Source: Dipetalonema caudispina
Lineage: Eukaryota; Nematoda; Chromadorea; Rhabditida; Onchocercidae
Length of the DNA stretch: 64,000 nt
Assembly: GCA_013365325.1 (NCBI GenBank)
Contig: JABVXV010000018.1
Location: forward strand, 186,001 to 250,000
Direction: 5' to 3'
In this document: piece after piece, positions 24,401-36,325 of the stretch
How the letters are laid out: every line of letters starts with the position of its first letter
How positions within the stretch are numbered: position 1 is the stretch's first letter
Notes under the pieces: generated by a model
The model's database searches: none
What the model was told of the DNA's origin: nothing
Seen by the model: only the letters and a program-made list of their open reading frames with translations
Program-made: the position numbers and the translations under genes

Positions 24401-27400
24401 ATTTGGAAGATACATTGTTGAAAGAGGAGGGAAATCGAAAAGAATTAGAAACGCAGGTGAATCATTTCACATTTAGTAGTATTTGCTTAAAGTTAACTTT
24501 AATCCAAGGACATCTTGTCATAATGCATACCAATATCAACACTATCATTATCATTACAATCACAATTTGTTATCTCTTTCAGTGCTATCGATTATCAGAA
24601 TCATCATTGTTACAACAAAAACTCAATCAATCCATTAAATTTAATTTAGGACTCTTTTGGATTCAATAAAATAACTTAAACTAAGAAAAATGATTTATTA
24701 TAGTACTTTGGATAATAAAACATTTTTCAAAACAAAAAAGGAAAAATTTTTTAAACGTAGTAAAAAAATAGTACTGTAAACGTCATAAATGTAAAGAGAG
24801 AAACGAAATGATTATTTGTCGTTGAAAGCTGAAATGGATAATATTTCAAAGTAAAATACCTTCAGAATGTTATTTTCAAAAGATTTAATTTTTGGATGTT
24901 CTCTCTCTGCCTTTATTTCGTTTTAAATATTTCATTACATCACTTAAATGAATTAATTATTAAAAAATTTAAATGTAAAAAGGAGTGAAATTTCTGCTTT
25001 ATTTTGTTTCATTGCATTCCATCTAAAAGCCATTCAATATTATACTTTTTGTAAATCAAAAATAAACATTTTCATATCAGAAAATAGCATCTTCGTAAGA
25101 TGAAAACATTGTAAAGCGATTGTTTTTCATAAGTTTTTCACTGATTGAATGTATATAAAATGAATTTCAAATGCATCAATGCACCGTTGGCAGTAACTAT
25201 CTATTACTTTTTTTCTTAAGATTTTTTTTTTCTTAAGCTTATACAGTTCTTTTAATTAACCTTTTTTAAATTTGTAAATAATAAAAATAATATGAATCAG
25301 AGTAATACAATAATAATAATAATATTAATAATAATAATAATAATAATAGAGGAAGAGAATACCAAGAAAAGAACAGTGGAAGTAGTAGAAAGAAACTCAA
25401 AAAAACTACATGTTATTCTGTTTAGCTTTTTGTCTAAATTTAATTCATTTCTTTTTCCTTCTTTTAGTAATGAGAGAAATGCTAAGAGAGATAAAGTTTT
25501 TAGATTGCTAATTTGACCCTCGAGAAAGATCAAATATTTTCAAATTTGGAAAGAGAAAAGGCGCACTCAGCTGAAACCGAGGAACGAGTTCAGAAGTTAA
25601 ATGCAATGAAAGCGGATATGGAGCGACAATTGCAAGAACTAAACGATCGCGTTGCAGAATTGGATGATCGAAATGATAACTTAAATCGAGCTAAAAAAAA
25701 GAGCGAACAAGAAGTCAGTGATTTAAAAAGGAAGAATCAGGTATGAAATTCAACTATTTCAAATAATTTAAATTTTTAGAAACTCGCAAATTGCATTTTA
25801 TACGTTGTATTAGTTCCAATAATTTAATGAATAACAAAAATTGCATCCAAACAATGTTAAATTAAATAAGTTTAGGAACTTGAAATATCATTACGAAAAG
25901 CTGAAACTGAAAAGCAATCTCGAGAACAGAACATTCGATCATTACAAAGTGAAATGGCTAATCAAGATGAAGCAGTTGCTCGTGTTAATAAGGAAAAGAA
26001 GCAACAAGAAGAGGTGTTTAATTAATAATATTATTTTCTAATTTAAAAAAAAAAATTGAAATCAGCAAAATTTAATTCAAGAGGGACGAAAAATAGTGAA
26101 TAAAATGAGAAGTGTTACGATTTTCGAATGATAAGCAATGTTTAGTATTTCATTATATATTTTAAATTTGCGCATTTTTTTTTTTTTTTTTTTTTTTGCT
26201 TTTTTCTGTCCTTTTTTTCACACTTCGTTTAATTCTTTACTTAGCATTTGTCACAAACTTTAAATTTATTTTAGTCTCATTACACTTTAAAGGAAATTAT
26301 AGATTTTCCTTCGAATTCATATTAACAACAATTGATTTCCAGGTGAACAGAAAATTAATGGAAGATTTGCAAATTGAAGAAGACAAAGTTAATCATATGC
26401 AAAGGCTTAAGACAAAAATTGAACAGCAGTTGGATGATGTTAGTATAATTTTTTTCTTTTCGGAATTATTTGTTTAATTATTGACTTATGAAGTTTAACA
26501 AATGATTCAAAAACTTTAGTAATCAAACTTTATCATTTTTAGATGGAAGAAAAGCTAGAACGTGAGAAGCGTATGCGCTTGGATTTGGAAAAAGCTAAAA
26601 GAAAGGTAGAAGGTGAATTGAAAGTGACACAAGAGAATATGGATGAAATTAATAAACAAAAACATGACATTGAACAAATTTTAAAGAGGTAAAAATAGAA
26701 GATGAGAATAAAAAAAGTGAAGGAGAAATGAGACTGAACGAATATTATCAGAATATGTTAAAACTGTTGTGATCAGAGTTTGTAAATGAGTGATAAGAGA
26801 GGACAAAGTTATTTGAGCTGTTTCCTTTCTTTCTTTTTTTTTTCATTTCTACTCAAATTTACGATATTTTAATTGGAGGAAAGATGCAGACTTAATGGCT
26901 ACAGTAGGTAAGCTTGATGGAGAACAATCGATGGTCAGCAAGTTACAAAAACAAATCAAAGATCTGGAAGGCCGGTAAGTAATTAATTAATTATGCGGAC
27001 AAATCCAAACAATATTGGAAAATTTAAATGGTGGAAATTTTAGAACTATAAATGGCCGGAAATTTGTGAAATTATTTTGTTTGAAGCAAAAAGTTTCATC
27101 TAAATAAATTTTCTAAAAATTAGCCTACTTACTTTATTCCAGTATTGCTGAGCTTGAAGAAGATTTGGAGCAAGAGCGACAATCACGTAGTAAATTAGAT
27201 CGTGCAAAAAGTGATCTACAACGTGAATTGGATGAAATTATGCAACGTTTAGATGAACAAGGCGGTGCTACTGCGGCGCAAATTGAACTAAACAAAAAGC
27301 GTGAGGCTGAAATGGCTAAATTGAAGAGGGATTTAGAGGTATTCTTTTTTAATTATTTGTATAAAATCTATCTAAATAAGTTTCAATATTTGATATTACG

Positions 27401-30400
27401 ATTGAGATTGCTCACTCATTCATTATTCTTCCATCCGGTAAATTCATGATCGTTTCAGGAAAACAATATGAATCACGAAATGCAAATCTCGGCACTGCGC
27501 AAAAAGCATAATGACGCCGTTGCGGAACTTAGTGATCAATTAGAGCAGCTGCAGAAGTTAAAAGCTAAATTAGATAAAGATAAATCACAAATGTTTCGAG
27601 ATCTGGAAGAGGCAAATGCAAATGCTGATGCTGAAATTAGACAGAAGCAGGAATTTGAAAAACATTCCAAACTATTGGAAATGCAATTTTCCGAGCTTCA
27701 AACAAAAGCTGACGAACAGGTAGTGAAAGTTGGAATTATTTCAGTAGTTCACGAAAAAAGAAGCTAAAATATACAAATTATACATATCATAAAGAGGAAA
27801 TATCGCCAAGAAGAGACTGTACTTTTCCAAGAAGATCCTGAAAATAGAAATACAGGAAATAGTCATTCTGGAAGCAACTGTAATAGAGTGTTATCAAAAT
27901 CGGTAGACGGTTTTGTATATTAGAGACTGAAATATTGAAATATCATTTCAAATCACCTTTTGTTAATTTTTTTCGAAAAATGTTGTCCTTTGCCTTTTTT
28001 ACAATCATGTTCATTTCGCAAGATGTTCCATTTATTACGGTTTTGGAATAATTTTTTAATTAAAAAAATTTTTTTTAGACCCGTTTAATCAATGATTTCA
28101 CGGCGTTAAAGAACAGGTTATCAAATGAGAATAGTGATCTTTCGCGACAGCTAGAAGATCTTGAAAACCAGGTATTCTCATCTGGCTGATGTTTGACATG
28201 TCTTAGTTTAACTTAAATTTAGCAAGTTACTTTTTTGATAGTGATTTGATCAATTTCTAAAGAATATTATTTTTAAAATCGATTCTTTCAGCACTAAAAA
28301 TAGAAAATTGATTTGAATTTTTGTTAAGTGAATTTAAATTTATTCTTATAGATTAATGGACTTCATCGACTGAAAGCTCAACTTTTGAGTCAATTGGAAG
28401 AAGCGAAACGTATAGCTGAGGAAGAATCAAGGTAACCTGCATTTGTACCTATGTATAACTGAATTGTAAAATTCTCGAATTTCATTTATGAACTTAAGTT
28501 CCATTTCCTTCTTTTATATCTTCGGAATATTTTCACATTTACAATATTTCCCGATTGGAATTTAAATATTCTTTAGAGAACGACAAAATCTGACAGCACA
28601 AGTAAAAAATTTGGAGCATCAAAATGATAATCTTCGCATTCATGCTGATGAAGAATCTGAGGTTGTACAACATATCTTGTAATCTATATTTATTTTATAT
28701 TTTTTTCTTTTGATTTATGCAGTTATTTCTGGCTTTTTACTTTTACTTAATTCGCACCTTTATTTATTCTAATTTAGGCTAAAGCGGAATGTTTGCGTCA
28801 AATGAGTAAACTGAACGCTGAAATTCAACAATGGAAAGCACGATTCGAAGGCGAAGGATTGGCAAAGATGGAAGAAATTGAAGAGGCCAAGTAAAATTTT
28901 GAAATTGTTGAAATGGAGGAGATGAATTTTTGCTTGAAAATTTTGATCATTTTCCGACAGCTGAACTGTTCACAAAACTTCAAAAATTCGAAATTTAGGC
29001 GCAAGCTCCTGGAAAAAGTACAAGATCTTACGGATGTGAATGAAGCAGCAAATGCTAAGATTATGTCTCTGGAAAAGACTAGGCATAAATTGATGGGTGA
29101 TTTGGATGATGCTCAGGTAATTTTTGCATTGATTTGGTAATTCTTTCAGCTGGATTAATTTCTGTAAAATAAAAATTTCTTTCATTTGGCTGATATTGAT
29201 CTGTCCATTACAAAGCCTATATATGGTGATGTCCAGTTTCAGTCAAAAACCAAGTTTAACTATTCAGTCATTAGTGCTAACTAGCAATTTATTATCCATA
29301 CCTTCTATAAAAGTTACTAATAATGAATGAAAGTATAAGAAATCTTCGTTGATATGCCGTTAAAATATTCAAATCTTTTCTTGAATTAATACAAAATTCA
29401 GGTTGATGTTGAACGTGCAGCGGCTTATGCAGGAGCCTTAGAAAAAAAACAAAAAGCATTTGATCGCATAATCGAAGAATGGAAGAAAAAATGTGATGAT
29501 TTGACAGCTGAACTTGAGGGAGCTCAACGTGACAACCGTAATCTCTCTACTGAATTATTTAAAGCCAAGAGTGCCCAAGATGAATTGCTTGAAGTAAATA
29601 GTTTTATTTTTTAGTTTATGCCTTTAAATATTGAATATAAAAAGAGTTTTCAATGAAATCAATGAATTATATGCTGTAAAAATAGACACTAATTGCGCCG
29701 TTCTAGCGCAGATATAGTTAGATGAAGTGAAATAGAAATTAAAATATTTAACTTGAATGAAATCTGCAAATTTTACAGCAAATAGAGAGCTTACGCCGCG
29801 AAAACAAATCGTTGTCATTAGAAATCAAGGACCTAACTGATCAACTTACCGAAGGTGGACGTTCGGTTCATGAACTGCAGAAAATGATACGTCGTCTCGA
29901 ACTTGAGAAGGATGAATTGCAGAAAGCTTTGGATGATGCCGAATCTGCTCTTGAAGCTGAAGAAGCTAAAGTTTTGCGAGCACAGGTAACTTTTCTAACA
30001 TAAGAGGAAATTGAATCCTGGAAATTAGGATGAGATTTCCGGATGAAAGATGTTGATTAATTGATGCTTGTATCAGCTAATAGCTTATTTGTAGGTTGAA
30101 GTATCGCAAGTACGTGCTGAGATTGAGAAGAGAATCCAGGAGAAGGAAGAGGAATTTGAGAATACTCGTAAGAATCATCAACGAGCCCTTGAAAGTATGC
30201 AAGCAACTCTTGAAGCGGAAATGAAAGCTAAACAAGAAGCGTTGCGCATCAAGAAGAAGCTTGAGCAAGATATCAATGTCAGTAATTTTTGCTCTTTACA
30301 TGAAAGAATTTACTACAGCATTTGAAGTACATTTATAAAATGTTGAAAAGCTAAATAGCATTAACGGTGGGATTTAAAATAAAAAAATATTCATCCCGAT

Positions 30401-32285
30401 ATCTCATATAATACTTTTCTTTTTAGGAACTTGAAGTAGCTCTTGATCATGCTAACAAAGCGAATGCAGATGCGCAGAAGACAATAAAACGGTATCAGGA
30501 ACAGATCCGAGAATTACAGATGCAAGTTGAAATCGAGCAAAGACAAAAGGATGATCTTGCGTAACTATCCCACTTATTTTATCATTGAATTTATACCTAA
30601 TTATGGTTAAGTTCGGAGTTGAAGTCATAGTCCAATTTTTATTACAATTTTGTTTTCAGAGAACAATTATCTAACATACAGAAAAGGGCAGCTATTCTAC
30701 AAGCCGAAAAAGATGAACTTGCTAATCAAGCGGAAATGGTAAGTTATATCATTAATAAATTTAGGATCATCTATTTCAAGAAAGAATTAAACATAACCTT
30801 TAATGTTATTACAGGCGGAACGTGCTCGTCGTTCAGCTGAACAGGATGCTATCGAATTACGTGAAACAGTAAATGATTTAACGAATCAAGTTAATGCAAT
30901 TAACAATACAAGGAGAAAGTTGGAATCTGAATTACAGAGTGCTCACGTAAGTTTGCATCTCTTTATGTCTTTATAATTCTATATTTCAAAAAAAGGTATA
31001 ATATAAATAAATACGATTTCAATTTTTTTTTTAAGAAAACTTTAAAGGGCAAAAAGTTTTTTGAAAACATTTTGATCTAAAAAAGACTGTGCTTTTTTGA
31101 AATGGCTTTATTCCTTTTGAAAAACTGTAAATTTTAGGCAGAATTAGATGACGTAACAACACAGCTTAAAAATACCGACGAAATGCTGAAGCAAGCATCC
31201 GCAGATGCGGCACGACTTGCAGAAGAGCTGCGCCAAGAACAGGAACACTCGGTGCATGTAGAAAGAATGCGTCGTGCACTTGAAGTACAAATCAAAGAGA
31301 TGCAGGTGATATTTTGATACGAAGTTTATGATAGTAATGTGGAATTTATTGGGTTCATTCTTTTGGTAAATTTATGATAGTAATGTGGAATTTATTGGGT
31401 TCATTCTTTTGGTAAAATAAAATTTTTAATTAAATGAAAGAATTACTTCTATTCTTTTTTTTTGAAATGATTATTTTTTTCAATTTTCAGGTACGTTTAG
31501 ATGAAGCAGAACAAGCGGCACTACGTAGTGGACAAAAAATCATTGCCAAATTAGAGATGCGTATTCGGGAATTGGAACAGGAATTGGATGGTGAACAAAG
31601 ACGAAGTTCAGACTATGAAAAGGAATTGAAAAAAGGCGATAGGCGTATTAAAGAGTTGCAATTCCAGGTAAGTATAGATTAAAATATTAAAATTTCCTAT
31701 TAGGCTGAACGAAAAATTTAAGTTTTTTTTCCGTGAATTGTTATTTGAATGTTTCAGTGCGAAGAAGACAGGAAAAACAGTGATCGATTAACGGAACTAG
31801 TGGATAAATTGCAAATCAAAATAAAGACCTACAAACGGCAGGTTGAAGAGGCGGTAGGTTTAGCTTCTTCTTTCTTTTACATATGTAAGGCGCAGAAAGT
31901 TTAAATTCAAAAATTTCTTTACAAAAATTTGAAAAAAGATTGGACTCGGCGATTTGTCATGAATGATCAGAAAGGAAACTTTTGAGACCAGATTTTCAGA
32001 GCAATCGAACAGAACACAGATCTGGAATTGTTCCTTAATTTGTTAATGAAACATCCATAAATCTGAATTCATTGCTCGTTCCAGGAAGAAGTAGCTGCAG
32101 TTAACCTTGGCAAATATCGACAACTACAAACACAACTTGATGATGCTAACGAACGGGCTGATATTGCGGAAAATTCCTTGGCAAAGCTTCGTTCAAAGAA
32201 TCGATCTTCAACGATTGCTCCGTTGGGTCTTAGTGCGAGTGCTAGTTTCATACGAGTACCATCTCAATTAGATATGGCGGATTGA
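18476..32285 (+). CDS. Muscle (class II) myosin heavy chain, full length
   Basis: Actin-based motor of thick filaments. Thirty-nine exons join in continuous phase: 18476-18626, 18729-18940, 19084-19240, 19515-19645, 19990-20041, 20427-20531, 20705-20803, 20894-20997, 21071-21209, 21370-21488, 21662-21814, 22029-22199, 22322-22501, 22815-22977, 23341-23487, 23690-24076, 24257-24456, 25504-25740, 25876-26013, 26343-26438, 26543-26688, 26879-26974, 27143-27338, 27459-27719, 28079-28171, 28352-28431, 28577-28661, 28778-28890, 28999-29116, 29402-29593, 29779-29985, 30095-30277, 30427-30560, 30660-30738, 30815-30946, 31138-31305, 31491-31667, 31758-31853, 32085-32285. Product 1965 residues, the length of worm sarcomeric myosins. 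P-loop GESGAGKT about 184-191, switch [10 protein letters not shown] 242-250, switch II DIAGFE 466-471, SH2/SH1 cysteines near 708 and 718, IQ region about 800-850, then an uninterrupted coiled-coil rod and a short non-helical Ser-rich tail. The family is certain; which worm paralogue (unc-54, myo-1, -2 or -3) is not decided. Confidence 0.97.
25306..25350. repeat. AAT trinucleotide microsatellite in a myosin intron
   Basis: An almost pure (AAT)n run within the longest myosin intron (24457-25503), about 150 bp before the acceptor. Confidence 0.9.
31325..31416. repeat. Perfect 46-bp tandem duplication inside a myosin intron
   Basis: Bases 31325-31370 and 31371-31416 are identical 46-bp copies in direct contact, starting TTTATGATAG and ending TTTTGGTAAA. 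They lie in the intron between exons 31138-31305 and 31491-31667 and leave both splice sites intact. Complete identity points to a recent duplication, or to an assembly artefact. Confidence 0.9.
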
Positions 32286-33603
32286 GATACAGAATGATTC
32301 TATACTTTGGAAATCTAATACTACAAATTTGCTCATTTTCTTGGTTTTAATTTACTTCCTTCAGTCTTTTTAAATTGTCCATAATTTACATTTTCAATTT
32401 TAAAAACATTTATCGATTTGCTAGGCAATTATCATTTGTATGAATCATTAATAAGCTGTGGCAGTATCGATCAATGCAAATTTTATTTTTATTTCTTTTA
32501 TAGTCAAAGTTCTTTTCGATGAAGTCATATGATTTAATTGTTATGCGCTTTATAACTTTCTACAAATTGTAAAATAATTTACCAGAAAAAATCCTTCCTA
32601 TATCATACCATGAACATGTTCGTATCACACTTATCAATCCGGATCATATGATCGAATGACTTAGGTGTAGTTCATACTGATACTAATTTCTTCCATCTCT
32701 TGCTTCCATGGGGTGCTATCATGTACAAAGCATTTCATTTGACTCGCAATTTATCTGATTTAATTCATCAGTTTTCCTCAAATTTTAGCATCTTTTAGAT
32801 TTCAAAGATTGCGAAGATTTATTTCCGCCGAGAAAATGCCCTCATATCTTTTCTTCTTCTGCTATTAAATTCAATCAGATCATTTCTATGATCTAGAAAA
32901 TATTTGGGCTTAGCTTTTGGATTACTACAACTCAAATCTTCAACCCGTAATTGGATATAAAAGTTACTGAAGCAAGGTGCCTCATTCATCTTCCATTCAT
33001 AATTATATCCGCGAATATCTTAGCATATTTGACCTTTCACTGATGTCCTTTAATGTCACCATCTTTTCTTCATCTTCGGCTAACGAACGGTATACAATTG
33101 CCATACATCTACTGTCTTCATGGCGACATGTGTATTTTCTTGTAATGAAAGTGAAATCGGACGACAATGTTAATATTTTATTTCAAATGTGTGATTTTTA
33201 TTCATTGTGTGTTTTGCATCCTTCGACTTCTGTTTCTTCTCATCCTTTTTTTTCTCTTTCTTTCTTTGAGATAAAGTTGTGCACATGCTATCAATAAAAG
33301 TATTTTTTAAAAAATATCTATTCTTTTCTTTTTTACAGAATAAGATTAAATCAAAAATCTCTACACGCTTAGTGCATGATCCTACAAAAAATCATTTTGA
33401 CTTATAAATATATATTGATTTCATTATTCTACCCATTCAGAATTGAATAAAAATGAACTCATAATGCGCTTTATAGTAAAAATCAGAAAAAACGAGTAAG
33501 TAATGGCAGATGCATTCAAAACGAAGATGATTTACTTGCATAAAATGGATAACGGAAAATATTAGCAGTCTAGAGAAAACGGAAGAATACTTCAACATTC
33601 AAT
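32286..33603. other. Myosin 3' UTR and downstream DNA
   Basis: No gene is supported. AATAAA at 33293-33298 is the clearest polyadenylation signal but lies about 1 kb after the stop, so the 3' UTR is either long or uses a non-canonical signal. An open frame of 106 codons at 32977-33297 lacks an ATG at its start and any recognisable motif. Confidence 0.4.
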
Positions 33604-33879
33604 GTCCACCTCTATTTCTGCAAGAATAGAAGAATCATGAAAGCCATCAGTTGGGAAGTCCAGCTCTCTTTCTGCAGGAATAGAAGAATCATGAAAGCCA
33701 TCAGTTGGGAAGTCCACCTCTCTTTCTGCAAGAATAGAAGAATCATGAAAGCCATCAGTTAGGAATGTCCACCTCTATTTCTACAGGAATAGAAGAATCA
33801 TGAAAGCCATCAGTTAGGAATGTCCACCTCTATTTCTGCAAGAATAGAAGAATCATGAAAGCCATCAGTTAGGAATGTC
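33604..33879. repeat. Minisatellite, five copies of a 54/55-bp unit
   Basis: Copies start at 33604, 33658, 33712, 33767 and 33822, each beginning with GTCC and containing an AGAATCATGAAAGCCATCAG core. The first two units are 54 bp (junction GGGAAGTCC) and the later ones 55 bp (junction AGGAATGTCC); a few single-base differences separate the copies. Not in a coding frame of any gene I can support. Confidence 0.92.
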
Positions 33880-34467
33880 AATAATCAAATGCATACCGGT
33901 ACAGTTGCAATCACTTTTTAGCAATAATTTTTGCCTTTTAATTGTTTAAATTACTATATTGTTTGATACAAAGATACGGTATGCTTGTTTTTTTGACAAA
34001 ATTAACTTATTTTATCGCTTTAATTAACTTTCGCGAAAACCTTAATTTCGAACTTTCTTTTTCGCTGATCGCGCCTCTTATGAAACAAAATATGAAATTT
34101 CGATGATATAATAAAGTATTGACAGCAAGCTAATGATGATATAAGAGAATATGAAAGCTTGTTGACTTAGCCGAATATGGAAATTTGTGAATATAACAGA
34201 ATTGGAAAATCTCTCAGCACAAGAGAATACGGGAAAAAATTGCGAAAATATTTAAAAATCTTCTCATATGCATATTTGCTAATAGACTGTTTAAATAGGA
34301 ATCTCTCCTCAAACTTAATGATTCACCGCTAAACTATCATCATTCTTTTTCAAACATTCACTGTTTTATTAAGATTTTACTTTAATTGGCAATATTTGCA
34401 TAATTATAGATTATAAAAATTCGACATCTGTGATGACTGCAGTTTTTTAATAAATTTTTTAACTTTA
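33880..34467. other. Non-coding stretch before the 34.5 kb gene
   Basis: AT-rich DNA without supportable coding exons. A candidate 3' splice acceptor (GATGACTGCAG, near 34431-34441) lies about 25 bp before the ATG at 34468 and may be the trans-splice site of the following gene. Confidence 0.35.
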
Positions 34468-36325
34468 ATGGGCGGCTATACTATAGCTGCTCTTGGTGTA
34501 GTACTTGTCGTATATTTATTACATTCATATTTTAATGGTACCAAAAGAAATGCATTTACAACTTTCCTAATGGTTCTTTCATGCGCAATTCTTATTTTAA
34601 GCTCTTTAAGCGGTAATGTTTTTTTTTTTTTTTTTTTAATTGGAAGTTAACTTTTCTAATTTCAATTGTGAAAAATTAATATTGATGGATAAAAGAGGCA
34701 GTGTGTATTTAACTATAATGAAAATTATCGATTACTGAATTTTACAACAAGTAGACTTATTAAAGCTATGATTATAAGTAAATTCATCATACTTGGGTTA
34801 AATTCTTATCTGGCGCTTAGACATTTGCTTTTCTCAAGAATGGCAAATTTTGTGGGAAGATTTTTTTTCTTATCTTGCACTCCTTGGAATTTCTGTTAAC
34901 AAATACTCTGTACGTTTAGGACTGATATTTGAACTGGTCACTCTATAGAAATTGATGGCAATAATTTGATATTTAGTTTTTCTCCATTTCAGAAGCAAAA
35001 TCTTTTTTTAAAAGAGTAGATACTACTTCTATGGAAACAACTGTTTCTAATGAATATTCTAGTCAATTATATGGTAATGATTTATTTCCTGAATTCTGAT
35101 ACCAATATTTGATTCAATAATTTATTAAACAATTAATAAAAATTGTGTTTGGACAACAAATCAAACTGCCTAATTTATTCTATTATAGATACAAAGAGCA
35201 ACAAGCCAAAAATTGTTATAACCACCGGTATACTTTCTCAATTTTACTAAAAATTTGCTCCAAATGATTCATTTGTGAGTTATAAAATTATGAAACAAGC
35301 AAATATGGAATGTAATTTGCGAAAACTTAAAAGTGAAGAAATCAGTCTTAACATCACTTATGTGTAAATTATCCGAACACAAAACATTTGATCCGGATTG
35401 ATGCTTGCATCTACAAACAAATGATTTATTTATATTTTCTGAATTATATTGTTACTTTTACTTTATTATTTGGTTCAGGAAATGTTAGACCTCATCAAAA
35501 GGCTACTACATTTGAATCACCGCAGACTTTATTAATATCCACTACTGGTATTTATTTATTCTTCTCTTAATTCAAATTTTTTTTTTTTATATGAACATAC
35601 TTAAAAAGTCATTGAAGTCAATTTTATGGTCAATTCATGAAAGTATTGTGCCAAATGTTTATTTCACTTTATGCCATTGTATAAATAATTTAATTAGACC
35701 TGTGTGGTATGTATTGGTCATTGTCTACTCTTTGCAAAAGCGCCCATCTACACCTTTTATTTATATAATAATTCTGATTGCTAATGTTCGTATTATAAGT
35801 TCTCCATTGTATATGTCATTTAGAGAGGAATATATCTGATTATGTTAAAAATTCCTCACTTCCAAATTCTCAAATGATGAAAACAGCTGAGGAAGAAGAA
35901 ATGCAACAAGATGGTCACTCATTTCGTTAATTTCTTATCTTTCCATTCTTTAATTTAAACGAGACTTCTATAAAGCTAATGCTCTTGAACTTTGAAATAT
36001 AATAATTTTGTGATTTTATGAACAAGTATCAGCTTTATGATACAATAAAAGCTTATCGTCGGAAAAATTTTCGCTGAAACTACTCCTATGACATTTTTAA
36101 TTTTTTTTTTTGATCGTTAAAGAAACATATTCGTCTCTCTCCTGTATGGTAACACAAGTGGTTTGAATTTTTGTTGTGAAATTTATTGAAATTAATTAGT
36201 TGCATAATTATTTTTCAGGCAAAACGTTTCTGTATATATTTATAGTCATTTGCATTGCTTGTGGCTTTGTCAGCATGACAATATTCTCACTTCTATATTT
36301 TCATTTCATTTTACCGCCTCCATGA
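34468..36325 (+). CDS. Unrecognised small multi-pass membrane protein; six exons, all introns phase 1
   Basis: I do not recognise a family. Exons: 34468-34612, 34993-35073, 35189-35227, 35479-35547, 35824-35913, 36219-36325 (TGA 36323-36325), giving 176 residues. Every junction has GT/AG ends, every donor is G|GT and every intron is phase 1, so the internal exons of 81, 39, 69 and 90 bp can each be skipped without a frameshift. Hydrophobic segments are seen at about residues 4-22, 30-47 and 144-171. The central 48-142 is hydrophilic (Ser/Thr/Lys/Glu) and encoded by the four small exons. Potential N-glycosylation sites are NGT at 23, NIS at 114 and NSS at 121. The protein ends PPP. The start is the first ATG of the frame. 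The unbroken frame through six exons argues for a real gene, but there is no homology support from inspection. Confidence 0.6.

Noticed and set aside
32977..33297. Open frame of 106 codons after the myosin stop
   Set aside because: It does not begin with ATG, has no motif or splice partner, and overlaps the likely 3' UTR.
35388..35839. Hydrophobic open frames within the 34.5 kb gene
   Set aside because: They run through intron sequence; the spliced model uses only 35479-35547 and 35824-35913, and the hydrophobic parts are AT-rich intron translations.
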